From contig CANKBJ010000022.1 in assembly GCA_947479905.1 (NCBI GenBank), positions 1 to 33,521 of the forward strand: 33,521 nucleotides of DNA, in the 5' to 3' direction. The notes under the pieces are model-generated. The model was not told the DNA's origin. It was given only the letters and a program-made list of their open reading frames with translations, and did not search any database. This DNA comes from Bradyrhizobiaceae bacterium. Its GTDB lineage: Bacteria > Pseudomonadota > Alphaproteobacteria > Rhizobiales > Xanthobacteraceae. The translations under genes and the position numbers were made by a program. Positions 16,439 to 24,725 of this stretch are shown in pieces (positions within the stretch are counted from its first letter, which is position 1; the number at the start of each line of letters is the position of its first letter).

Positions 16439-17359
16439 TCAGGCGGCGGAATTCTTCTTGCGGCCGCTTTCCATGTTGCTGATGAGCTTTGCCTGCGCCG
16501 CGCCGGGCGAGAAGATCGCGTCGGCGATTTCGTCGGCCAGTTGTTCGTAAATCGGGCGGGCGCCGCCTTCGCGGACATAGATGCCGCTGTAGAGGTCCGG
16601 TAATTTCGGCAGCGGCGCGTCCTCCCAGCGCATGATGCCGGCGTCGTCGGCCCGGTTACGGGTGATCGGCATGACGCCAAGGCCGGCGGCCACCGCGCCT
16701 TTCAGGCTGTTCAGGCTCGGACCGATGAAGACATCCTCCCAATCCATGTTGGCCGCCTTGAGTGCCTGCACGACCGTGCGATGGTAAATGCATGGCGGTC
16801 CGTAGGAGACCAACGGCACAGGACCGTCCGGGTCAAACCGGGTATTCTTGCCGCGCGCCCAGACCACTTCGCGGGTGACGCAATGGCGGGCGTCCCGCGG
16901 CTGCGCCATCGACAGGCCGATCATCAGGTCGATCTCGCCGCCGCGAAGCTGCCGCGCCAACGGATCGAAGTAGTCGGTGCGGACCGAAAAGCGCACATCC
17001 GGCCAGCGCTCCCGGAACGACGCCAGAGTCGCAGGCAGAATCGACGCGACATATTCGCTTGGCGTGCCGACGCGTATAACCAGTTCCGGCGCCGGCTCGA
17101 CCCCGCCGAGGCGGACGATCTGGTCGTTCACCGACAAGAGGCGGCGGGCATAATTGAGCACGGTCTCGCCGTGCGGCGTCAGGCTAACGCCTTGCGTGCT
17201 GCGGTCGAAAATGTCGTCGCCGAGAAGAAATTGCAGACGTTTGATCTGGGCGCTGACCGCCGGCTGCGTCACACCCAGCGAATTAGCTGCCTTGGTGAAG
17301 CTGCGCAGGTCCACCACGGCGACAAAAGTCCGTAGCAGATCGGTCGGAATATTCGTCAT
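16439..17359 (-). CDS. LysR-family transcriptional regulator
   Basis: The roughly 306-residue protein has an N-terminal winged helix-turn-helix (SFTKAANSLGVTQPAVSAQIKRLQ, about residues 15-38) and a LysR effector domain with VRTDYFDPLARQLRGGEIDLMIG and SLKGAVAAGLGVMPITR. These proteins bind as tetramers and respond to a small metabolite. I prefer ATG 17359 (MTNIPTDLLR) because a GGGG tract sits about six bases upstream; a longer form from 17371 adds MGAR. Gene order suggests it may control the ABC importer (convergent) or the thiolase upstream on the same strand, but no divergent target promoter is present. A TTGC-N7-GCAA palindrome lies about 145 bp upstream. Confidence 0.92.
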   Translation of the reverse strand: MTNIPTDLLRTFVAVVDLRSFTKAANSLGVTQPAVSAQIKRLQFLLGDDIFDRSTQGVSLTPHGETVLNYARRLLSVNDQIVRLGGVEPAPELVIRVGTPSEYVASILPATLASFRERWPDVRFSVRTDYFDPLARQLRGGEIDLMIGLSMAQPRDARHCVTREVVWARGKNTRFDPDGPVPLVSYGPPCIYHRTVVQALKAANMDWEDVFIGPSLNSLKGAVAAGLGVMPITRNRADDAGIMRWEDAPLPKLPDLYSGIYVREGGARPIYEQLADEIADAIFSPGAAQAKLISNMESGRKKNSAA

Positions 17360-17502
17360 GCGAGCCCCCATAACGTCGCTTCGACAGCGCCGGCACCTTC
17401 AGGCACTTCAAATAACCTAGACAACCGCGAGTAATATTGCAGAACTCTACCACGTCCAAGCGAGTGATCAATTTCACGATCAGCCCCCTAGCAACAGACC
17501 TT

Positions 17503-17523
17503 AAAGTTGCATGAAACGCAACT
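17503..17523. promoter_or_regulatory. Perfect 7-bp inverted repeat, possible LysR box or weak terminator
   Basis: AAGTTGC (17503-17509), spacer ATGAAAC, GCAACTT (17517-17523). The centre contains TGC-N7-GCA, which fits the T-N11-A form of a LysR-type binding box. It lies between the thiolase stop (17565) and the LysR start (17359). It may therefore be an autoregulatory operator or a hairpin ending thiolase transcription; no U-rich run follows on the minus strand, so a strong intrinsic terminator is less likely. Confidence 0.4.
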
Positions 17524-17564
17524 TCACGCTTTATGAAATATGCTCAGCCGCCTGCCTCAGGCCG

Positions 17565-18731
17565 TCACTTTATGCGCTCGAGAATGCTGACATAATTGGC
17601 GACGGCCGCCCCACCCATGTTGAATATGCTACCCAGACGTGCATTTTTTATCTGAAGGTCTCCGGCCGTGTCGGTTAGCTGCATCGCGGCGAGGGCATGC
17701 ATCGATACGCCGGTGGCGCCGATCGGGTGACCCTTGGCCTTCAGGCCGCCGGACGGATTGACCGGCAGCCTGCCGTCCTTTTGCGTCCAGCCCTCCTTGA
17801 TGGCGCGGGCGCCCTGACCTTCGGGGGTCAGGCCCATCGCCTCGTATTCGATCAACTCGGCGACGGTAAAGCAGTCATGCGTCTCGACAAATGAGAGATC
17901 GCTGAGTTCGAGGCCCGAATTTGCCAGCGCGCGCTGCCAGCCCAGCGCGCAGCCCTCGAACTTGAGAATGTCGCGCTTCGACATCGGCAGAAAATCCTGC
18001 ACATGTTCGGCGGCACGAAAAGCGACCGCCTTGCCGAGCCTGAGCGCGGTCCCGACATCGGCCAGCACGACCGCGGCGGCGCCATCCGACACCAGCGAGC
18101 AATCGGTGCGCTTGAGAGGTCCGGCGACGAACGGATTTTTCTCGCTCTCGGTGCGGCAGAAATCGTAGCCGAGATCCTTGCGCATCTGCGCGTAAGGGTT
18201 GCCGACTCCGTTCTTGTGATTCTTGGCGGCGATCATGGCCAGCGCATCGGACTGGTCGCCGTATTTCTGGAAATAACGCGCGGCGATCTGGCCGAAGACG
18301 CCGGCAAAGCCGCCTTCGATCTCGGCCTCCTCGCGCACGTAAGACGCTTTCAACAGATTGCGGCCAATTTCGGCGGCAGGCGTCGTCGTCATCTGCTCGA
18401 CGCCGACCGCCAGCACGATGCGCGCCGCCTTAGCCTCGATCGACTTGATGCCCTGATGCACGGCGGCGGAACCCGTCGCACAGGCATTTTCCACCCGCAG
18501 CGCGCGCTTGAAGCGCAGATCGGGCGAGGCTTGCAGCACCAGCGAGGCGGTAAAGTCCTGCGGCGAAAAGCCGGCGTTGAAATGGCCGAGGACGATTTCG
18601 TCGACATCCCTCGCCTCAATGCCGGCATCGGCCAGGGCCTCGGTGGTCACCCGAACGATCAGGCTTTCGACCGTCTCGCCGTTAAGCTTACCGAAGGGGG
18701 TGTGAGCCCAGCCGACTATCGCCGCGGTCAT
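17565..18731 (-). CDS. SCP2-type thiolase (acetyl-CoA acetyltransferase family)
   Basis: The 388-residue enzyme belongs to the thiolase superfamily that cleaves or condenses acyl-CoA thioesters. The nucleophile is Cys84 in VENACATGSAAVHQG. The C-terminal motif NPSGGLKAKGHPIGATG supplies the catalytic His. Instead of the usual CxG motif near the end it has NMGGAAVAN, and it carries HDCFTVAELIEYEAMGL in the middle, the HDCF pattern of SCP2/SCPx thiolases. The start is ATG 18731 (MTAAIVGWAH) with GGGAG seven bases upstream. The frame extends 30 codons further upstream without family resemblance. The substrate is unknown; acyl-CoA ligases elsewhere in the window would produce plausible CoA esters. 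No OB-fold partner gene lies next to it. Confidence 0.9.
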   Translation of the reverse strand: MTAAIVGWAHTPFGKLNGETVESLIVRVTTEALADAGIEARDVDEIVLGHFNAGFSPQDFTASLVLQASPDLRFKRALRVENACATGSAAVHQGIKSIEAKAARIVLAVGVEQMTTTPAAEIGRNLLKASYVREEAEIEGGFAGVFGQIAARYFQKYGDQSDALAMIAAKNHKNGVGNPYAQMRKDLGYDFCRTESEKNPFVAGPLKRTDCSLVSDGAAAVVLADVGTALRLGKAVAFRAAEHVQDFLPMSKRDILKFEGCALGWQRALANSGLELSDLSFVETHDCFTVAELIEYEAMGLTPEGQGARAIKEGWTQKDGRLPVNPSGGLKAKGHPIGATGVSMHALAAMQLTDTAGDLQIKNARLGSIFNMGGAAVANYVSILERIK

Positions 18732-18974
18732 CGAATTCTCCCAGAATGTCTCATTGCCGAACTTTGGTCTTATTGCTTGGTCAGGAACAGCGATGGTCGT
18801 CATGGCTAGCGACCTTCGCAAGGCCGGTCACCATGTTTTACAGGCGGGGCGTCGCCGCCTTTGCCTCAGATCAAAAGCTTCGTTAGTTTAGCGTTACGAC
18901 GCATGGAACCCAACCACTCAGTGGCTCCGTGATGAGGCCCGCAATCGCCAATCCAGCAGACCGGACCCACGATT

Positions 18975-20321
18975 TTGACCGTTTTTAACCGCTTCAGCCG
19001 CCGTGCCCTGATCATCGCCATCGCCGCCGCGGCACTGGCGACACAGGCATCCGGCCGCGCCCAGGCCGAGGCCCAGCTATTGATCGAAGCCGCGACCGGC
19101 AAGGTTCTGCACGCCGAAAATGCCAACTATCCGTGGTATCCGGCTTCGGTCACCAAACTGATGACCGCCTACACAACTTTGCGCGCCGTCAAGGAACAGC
19201 GCATCACCTTCAACACGCTGCTGACCATGTCGCGCAACGCGGTGGCGCAGCAGCCGACCAAAATGGGCTTCAAGCTCGGCACGACGCTGACCGTCGACAA
19301 CGCGCTCAAGATGCTGATGGTGAAATCCGCCAACGACGTCGCGGTCGCCATCGCCGAAGGGGTCGGCGGTTCGCTCGATGGCTTCGCCGACATGATGAAC
19401 GCCAATGCGCGCCGGCTGGGCATGTCGCAGAGCAATTTCGTCAACCCGAACGGATTGCCGGCGGAAAACCACGTCTCGTCGGCGCGCGACCTCGGCATTC
19501 TGGCGCGCGCGCTGATCCAGGAATTTCCCGAGGCCGATTCCTATTGGCACATTCATTCGATCCGCTACGGCAACCGGGTGATGAAGAACTACAACAATCT
19601 GATCGACCGCTATCCCGGCGCCGATGGCATGAAAACCGGCTTCATCTGCGCCTCGGGTTACAATGTCGTCGCATCCGCCACCCGCAACGGCCGCCGCCTG
19701 ATCGCGGTCGTGCTCGGCGCCTATTCCGGCGCGGTGCGGGCGCAGAAGGCGGCGCAATTGCTCGAACGCGGCTTCGGCAGCGGCGGGCTGAGCTGGCTGA
19801 CGCCGTCGCTCGGCACCGTCGACGCGCTGGCGCCGATCGATGCCCAACCGCCGAATCTGCGCGAGGAAATGTGCGGCGGTCATCGGCGCAAGCCGCCGTC
19901 GGAAGACAATCAGGAAGAAGAAACCGAAGCCGCCGGCACGCCGGCCGAAGGCGAAGCCGGCAACGGCCAGGCGAACGGTGGCCAGGCCTTCATGCTGTCG
20001 AATCTGAAGACCGCGGCCGGCAAGTTCGTGCTCGGTCCGCCGGTCGATACGACGCCGCCGGTCGTGGTGTTTACCGGCCCGGCCGACAGACCCGATACTG
20101 TCGCGCAGACCGCGGGCGGCGGCGGCGGCAAAAAGAAAAAGAAAGTCGCCGCCAAGCCCGCGGCAGCCAAATCATCGGAAGCGAAGCCTGCCGACACGAA
20201 GCCTTCCGCCGAGGCCAAGCCGGCGGCAGCGCCAAAGCCGGCGGCGGCGGCAAAGCCCACGGCCACGCCGAAAGCCGCGGCCAAGCCGGCAAAGCCGAAA
20301 GTCTCGTCGGCCGCGCAATGA
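18975..20321 (+). CDS. D-alanyl-D-alanine carboxypeptidase (PBP5/DacF family)
   Basis: The 448-residue protein has a signal peptide (residues 1-31). Penicillin-binding motifs are SVTK (Ser58-Lys61), SAN (118-120) and KTG (220-222). It trims the terminal D-Ala of peptidoglycan pentapeptides in the periplasm. The C-terminal part lacks the usual PBP5 stalk and amphipathic anchor. From about residue 295 it is low complexity: acidic Glu/Gly stretches, then a Gly5-Lys5 run and a tail of Lys-Pro-Ala repeats to the end, possibly binding cell-wall polymers. The start appears to be TTG 18975 (TVFNRFSRRALIIA), since no ATG or GTG exists in frame before the catalytic domain. The stop overlaps the next start by four bases (ATGA). 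Confidence 0.9.
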   Translation: MTVFNRFSRRALIIAIAAAALATQASGRAQAEAQLLIEAATGKVLHAENANYPWYPASVTKLMTAYTTLRAVKEQRITFNTLLTMSRNAVAQQPTKMGFKLGTTLTVDNALKMLMVKSANDVAVAIAEGVGGSLDGFADMMNANARRLGMSQSNFVNPNGLPAENHVSSARDLGILARALIQEFPEADSYWHIHSIRYGNRVMKNYNNLIDRYPGADGMKTGFICASGYNVVASATRNGRRLIAVVLGAYSGAVRAQKAAQLLERGFGSGGLSWLTPSLGTVDALAPIDAQPPNLREEMCGGHRRKPPSEDNQEEETEAAGTPAEGEAGNGQANGGQAFMLSNLKTAAGKFVLGPPVDTTPPVVVFTGPADRPDTVAQTAGGGGGKKKKKVAAKPAAAKSSEAKPADTKPSAEAKPAAAPKPAAAAKPTATPKAAAKPAKPKVSSAAQ

Positions 20322-21460
20322 GCGAGTCCGACAGAAGCGCGGCGCGCCGAACGCCGCCAGTGCCAATCCCGCTCACTTTGCTCACCGGCTTTCTCGGCGC
20401 CGGCAAAACCACTTTGCTCAACCGGCTCTTGGAAGACCCGGCGCTGGCCGACACCGCCGTCATCATCAATGAATTCGGCGAGGTGTCGCTCGATCATCTG
20501 CTGGTCGATTATGTCGGCGACAACATGGTGGTGCTGCAATCGGGATGTCTGTGTTGCACGCTGCGCGGCGACCTGGTCGACGGGCTTGAGAAGCTTTTGC
20601 GCGATCTCGACAATGGCCGGATCAAATTCAGCCGCGTGCTGCTGGAAACGACCGGTCTGGCCGATCCGGCGCCGGTGCTGCATACCGCGATGGCGCATCC
20701 CTATCTGGTCAAGCGCTTCCGCCTCGACGGCGTGGTGACGGTTGTCGATGCGATCAATGGCGAAGGCGCGCTCGACGCGCATCCGGAAGCGGTCAAGCAG
20801 GTCGCGGTCGCCGACCGCATCGTGCTGAGCAAGACCGATCTCGCAGACGCGGAGGTCACGCAGCATCTGCTCGATCGCCTGCGCGCGCTTAACCCAGCCG
20901 CTGTCGTACTCGATGCGGCGAAAGGCGAAGCGACCGCCGAGCGCCTGGTCAATTGCGGGCTATACGACCCGGCGCACAAAATTCCGGATGTCAAAAAATG
21001 GCTGGCGGCGGAGGCCTATGCCGACGCGCATTCGCACGGGCACCACCATCACCACCATGATGTGAACCGGCACGACGATCATATCGTCTCGTTTGTTCTG
21101 ACGGCCAACAAACCGATCCCCGCCGGCACGCTCGACATGTTCCTGGAACTTCTGCGCGCCACCTATGGCGCCAATCTGCTGCGCATGAAAGGCATCGTCG
21201 ATGTCGCCGAAATGCCAGGGACGCCCGTGGTGGTCCATGGCGTACAGCACATATTCCATCCCACCGCGCAGCTTGAGCGGTGGCCCGACGACGACCGCCG
21301 GACCAGGCTTGTGTTCATCACCAAGGACCTGCCCGAGCGTACCGTGCGCGAGCTTTTTGACGCTTTTCTGGGCGCGGCCGCGCCCGACCGTCCCGACCGT
21401 GCCGCCCTGACCGACAATCCGCTCATCCCCTTCGGCGGGTCAGATAGCCGCGTGCGATAG
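20318..21460 (+). CDS. COG0523/CobW-family GTPase, zinc or cobalt metallochaperone
   Basis: The 380-residue G3E GTPase has a P-loop GFLGAGKT (24-31), the metal-binding GCLCC motif (76-80), ETTGLADPAP in switch II and the guanine-specificity SKTD (171-174). A histidine-rich loop at 238-255 holds 11 histidines, including six in a row, and should bind zinc, cobalt or nickel. A CobW C-terminal domain follows (from about residue 257). Such proteins deliver metal to client enzymes using GTP hydrolysis. The ATG overlaps the dacF-like stop by four bases, so the two are translationally coupled. No cobalamin biosynthesis genes are nearby, which favours a zinc role, but this is inference. The same frame is open far upstream through the carboxypeptidase gene without meaning. 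Confidence 0.92.
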   Translation: MSESDRSAARRTPPVPIPLTLLTGFLGAGKTTLLNRLLEDPALADTAVIINEFGEVSLDHLLVDYVGDNMVVLQSGCLCCTLRGDLVDGLEKLLRDLDNGRIKFSRVLLETTGLADPAPVLHTAMAHPYLVKRFRLDGVVTVVDAINGEGALDAHPEAVKQVAVADRIVLSKTDLADAEVTQHLLDRLRALNPAAVVLDAAKGEATAERLVNCGLYDPAHKIPDVKKWLAAEAYADAHSHGHHHHHHDVNRHDDHIVSFVLTANKPIPAGTLDMFLELLRATYGANLLRMKGIVDVAEMPGTPVVVHGVQHIFHPTAQLERWPDDDRRTRLVFITKDLPERTVRELFDAFLGAAAPDRPDRAALTDNPLIPFGGSDSRVR

Positions 21461-21558
21461 GTTCCTCCGGCCTTGCGTGCGGGGCCGGTTGGTCGGATGC
21501 TGGTAACGGTTTGACCGCCGGCCAGAGGGAAAACGGACCGGCGGCAAAGGGGGGATTC

Positions 21559-23232
21559 ATGGAACGCATCTGGCTCAAGAGCTATCCGCCCGGCGTGCCG
21601 GCCGAGATCGATCCGTCGGCCTATCCGTCGTTGGTCGCCATTTTCGAGGAAAGCTTCAAGGCTCATCGCGGCAAGAAAGCTTTCATCTGCATGGGCGCGT
21701 CGATCACCTTCGACGAACTCGACCGTTCCTCGCAGGCGCTCGGCGCCTGGCTGCAAAGCAGGGGCCTCAAGCGCGGCGCGCGCGTCGCCATCAAGATGCC
21801 GAACGTGCTGCAATATCCGATCGCACTGCTGGCCATTCTGCGCGCCGGCTATACGGTGGTGAACGTCAATCCGCTGTACACGCCGCGCGAGCTGGAATTC
21901 CAGCTCAATGATTCCGGCGCCGAAGCCATAATCGTACTGGAAAACTTCGCACATACTTTGGCGCATGTGATCGCCAAGACCAATGTCAAACACGTCGTCG
22001 TCGCCAGCATGGGCGACCTGCTCGGCACCGTGAAGGGCGCGATCGTCAATTATGTCGTGCGCCACGGCAAGAAGATGGTGCCGCCATTTTCGCTGCCGGG
22101 TTCCTTCCGATTCAAGGAAGTCATCGCCGCCGGACGCGGCATGAAGCTGGACAAACCGACGCTCGGGCCCGACGACATCGCGTTCCTGCAATATACCGGC
22201 GGCACCACCGGCGTCTCCAAGGGCGCTACCCTGTCGCACCGCAACGTCGTCGCCAACACCATGCAGGCTTACGCCTGGCTGCAGCCGGCGCTGATGCGCG
22301 AACCGCGCGTCGAGCAACTGTTCATGGTGGCGGCGCTGCCGCTGTCGCACATCTTCGCGCTGACGGCCTGCGCGCTGATCGGCGTGCGGCTCGGCGGCGT
22401 TTGCCTGCTGATCCCCAATCCGCGCGACATTCCGAACTTGATCAAGGAACTGTCGAAGTACAAGATCAACTTCTTCCCGGCCGTGAACACCTTGTTCAAT
22501 GCGATGCTCAACCATCCCAACTTCGGCAAGATCGACTGGAGCATGCTCAAATCGGCGATCGGCGGCGGCATGGCCGTGCAGCGATCGGTGGCGGAGCGCT
22601 GGCTGGCGGCGACCGGCAAGCCGATCATCGAAGCGTACGGGCTGTCGGAAACCTCGCCCGGCCTCACCGCCAACCGCTGCGACATCGCGGAATGGACCGG
22701 CGGCATCGGCTATCCGTTCCCCTCGACCGACATCGTCATCCTCGACGCCGACGACAAGGAAGTGCCGCTCGGCGAAGCCGGTGAAATCTGCGCCAAAGGA
22801 CCGCAGGTGATGGTCGGCTACTGGAACCGGCCGGACGAGACCGCCAAGGTGATGACCACGGATGGCTTTTTCCGCACCGGCGACATCGGCATCATGGAGT
22901 CGTCAGGCATGGTCAGGATCGTCGACCGCAAGAAGGACATGATCTCGGTGTCGGGCTTCAAGGTCTTCCCCAACGAGGTCGAGGATGTGGCGATGATGCA
23001 AGGCGCGATCGTCGAATGCGCCGCCGTCGGCGTGCCCGATCCGCATTCCGGCGAAGCGGTGAAGCTGTTCGCGGTCAGCAAGTCGCCCGATCTGACCGAC
23101 GCCGAATTGCGCAAATTCATGCACGGCAAGCTCGCCGCCTACAAGCTGCCGAAATACATCGAATTCCGTCACGAACTGCCGAAGACAAATGTCGGCAAGA
23201 TCCTGCGCCGGGCGCTGCGGGATAATCCATGA
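21559..23232 (+). CDS. fadD: Long-chain fatty acid-CoA ligase (FadD-like)
   Basis: The 557-residue ANL-superfamily enzyme activates fatty acids to acyl-CoA through an acyl-AMP intermediate. It has the phosphate loop YTGGTTGVSKG (212-222), the adenine/acyl motif YGLSETSPG (about 375), the hinge region TGDIGIMESSGMVRIVDRKK and FKVFPNEVE, and the C-terminal catalytic Lys in TNVGKILRR. The N-terminal WLKSYPPGVPAEID is typical of FadD. The ATG at 21559 follows AAAGGGGGGATTC; an earlier in-frame Met at 21511 adds 16 unrelated residues. The stop overlaps the start of the DUF924 gene by four bases. Confidence 0.92.
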   Translation: MERIWLKSYPPGVPAEIDPSAYPSLVAIFEESFKAHRGKKAFICMGASITFDELDRSSQALGAWLQSRGLKRGARVAIKMPNVLQYPIALLAILRAGYTVVNVNPLYTPRELEFQLNDSGAEAIIVLENFAHTLAHVIAKTNVKHVVVASMGDLLGTVKGAIVNYVVRHGKKMVPPFSLPGSFRFKEVIAAGRGMKLDKPTLGPDDIAFLQYTGGTTGVSKGATLSHRNVVANTMQAYAWLQPALMREPRVEQLFMVAALPLSHIFALTACALIGVRLGGVCLLIPNPRDIPNLIKELSKYKINFFPAVNTLFNAMLNHPNFGKIDWSMLKSAIGGGMAVQRSVAERWLAATGKPIIEAYGLSETSPGLTANRCDIAEWTGGIGYPFPSTDIVILDADDKEVPLGEAGEICAKGPQVMVGYWNRPDETAKVMTTDGFFRTGDIGIMESSGMVRIVDRKKDMISVSGFKVFPNEVEDVAMMQGAIVECAAVGVPDPHSGEAVKLFAVSKSPDLTDAELRKFMHGKLAAYKLPKYIEFRHELPKTNVGKILRRALRDNP

Positions 23233-23783
23233 GAGAGGCGACGACGGCGAGCGCCGCCGATGTCGTCGCCTTCTGGCGCGAGGCCGGGCCGAAAGCCTGG
23301 TTCAAGAAGGACGAGACTTTCGACACCGACATTCGCCGGCGATTTCTCACGAAGCACGAAGCCGCGGCCGCCGGTCAGTTGAGCGATTGGGAGCAAAGCG
23401 CCGAGGGCGCGCTGGCGCTGCTCATCCTGCTCGACCAGTTTCCGCGCAACATGTTTCGCGGATCGCCGCGCATGTTCGCGACCGATTCCATGGCGCGCGC
23501 CATCGCGGCGGGCTCGATCGTGCGCGGCCATGATGCGCAGGTCGACAAGACGCTTCGCAATTTCTTTTACCTGCCTTTCGAGCATTCCGAAGACATGGCC
23601 GATCAGGAACGGTCCATCGCGCTGTGCAAGGCGGCGGGAGACGCCGACAATCTGAAATGGGCGGAAATCCACGCCGACATCATCCGCCGCTTCGGCCGCT
23701 TTCCGCACCGCAACGCCGTCCTCGGCCGCGTCACCACGCCGGAGGAACAGAAATTTCTCGACGAAGGCGGATTTGGCGGGTGA
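23229..23783 (+). CDS. DUF924 family protein
   Basis: The 184-residue soluble protein matches the DUF924 family. The N-terminal [14 protein letters not shown] has the usual FWF-like segment, followed by [12 protein letters not shown]. The strongly conserved core is [20 protein letters not shown], and a later block reads [16 protein letters not shown]. It is all-helical and TPR-like in known structures; its biochemical function is not known. The ATG overlaps the FadD-like stop (ATGA), so expression is coupled to fatty acid activation. The next gene starts 26 bases after its stop. Confidence 0.9.
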   Translation: MREATTASAADVVAFWREAGPKAWFKKDETFDTDIRRRFLTKHEAAAAGQLSDWEQSAEGALALLILLDQFPRNMFRGSPRMFATDSMARAIAAGSIVRGHDAQVDKTLRNFFYLPFEHSEDMADQERSIALCKAAGDADNLKWAEIHADIIRRFGRFPHRNAVLGRVTTPEEQKFLDEGGFGG

Positions 23784-23809
23784 CCGTCAATGCGTGTAAG
23801 AGAACTGCC

Positions 23810-24682
23810 ATGACAAAATTTCACGGCGTTTACCCCTATCTCGTCTCGCCCATCGACGCGCAAGGCCGCATCAAGACCGATGTGCTGGGCAGACTGTCGA
23901 CCGATCTGATCGATGCCGGCGTACACGGCCTGACGCCGCTCGGCTCGACCGGCGAATTCGCTTATCTGACACGCGAGCAGCGTGACGCCGTGGTCAAGAC
24001 GACGATAGAAGCGGCGCACAAGCGCGTGCCGGTGATTGCCGGCGTGGCTTCGACCTCGACCACCGACGCCGTCGACCAGGCGAAGCGCTATCAGGCCTTC
24101 GGCGCCGACGGCATTCTCGCCATTCTCGAAGCCTATTTCCCGCTCAAGGATGGGCAGGTCGAGGCCTACTTCCGCGCCATCGCCGACGCCGTCGACATTC
24201 CGGTGGTGCTGTACACCAATCCGAATTTCCAGCGCAGCGATCTGACGCTTGACGTGATTGCGCGGCTGGCGAGCCATCCGCGCATTCAGGCGATCAAGGA
24301 TGCCTCGACCAATACCGGCCATTTGCTGTCGATCATGAATCGCGCGCCGGAGATCAATGTGTTCTCGGCGTCGGCGCATATTCCGGCGGCGGTAATGATG
24401 ATCGGCGGCGTCGGCTGGATGGCCGGACCGGCCTGCATCGTGCCGCGCCAGAGCGTGAAACTTTACGACCTGTGCCGCGCGAAAAAATGGCCGGAGGCGA
24501 TGAAGCTGCAGCGCGAGATGTGGCGCATCAACGAGGCCTTTGCCAGGTTCAATCTGGCCGCCTGCATCAAGGCCGGTCTGCAAATCCAGGGCTATGACGT
24601 TGGCGACCCGGTGCCGCCGCAGAGCCCGCTGAGCGCCGAGGACCGCAAGGCGGTCGAGCAGATACTGGCGGCATTGCCGTAG
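23810..24682 (+). CDS. Dihydrodipicolinate synthase (DapA) family aldolase or lyase
   Basis: The 290-residue class I aldolase-fold protein belongs to the DapA/NanA family. It has the GSTGE loop (45-49), Tyr135 in VVLYTNP and the Schiff-base Lys163 in AIKDAS. Residue choices around the pocket (for example [14 protein letters not shown] and the C-terminal half) differ from housekeeping DapA, so it may act on another 2-oxo acid substrate. It lies 26 bp behind the DUF924 gene and is probably in the same transcript as the FadD-like ligase. The ATG at 23810 is preceded by only a weak ribosome site (AAGAGAACTGCC). Confidence 0.88.
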   Translation: MTKFHGVYPYLVSPIDAQGRIKTDVLGRLSTDLIDAGVHGLTPLGSTGEFAYLTREQRDAVVKTTIEAAHKRVPVIAGVASTSTTDAVDQAKRYQAFGADGILAILEAYFPLKDGQVEAYFRAIADAVDIPVVLYTNPNFQRSDLTLDVIARLASHPRIQAIKDASTNTGHLLSIMNRAPEINVFSASAHIPAAVMMIGGVGWMAGPACIVPRQSVKLYDLCRAKKWPEAMKLQREMWRINEAFARFNLAACIKAGLQIQGYDVGDPVPPQSPLSAEDRKAVEQILAALP

Positions 24683-24725
24683 TCGCGGCCACCGAATGTT
24701 AACGATTCCTTGCTAACCGGTTTCG

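Noticed and set aside
19133-20317. Long in-frame extension upstream of the CobW-family GTPase
   Set aside because: It overlaps the carboxypeptidase gene in another frame and is Arg-rich without motifs. The real start is ATG 20318 at the ATGA overlap.
21035-21090. Run of His codons (CAC/CAT) in the CobW-family gene as a simple-sequence repeat or affinity tag
   Set aside because: Histidine-rich loops are normal in COG0523 GTPases and the codons vary, so it is a natural metal-binding loop.
21163-22515. 450-residue minus-strand open frame opposite the FadD-like gene
   Set aside because: Antisense to a motif-complete ligase, with no ribosome site or recognisable domain.
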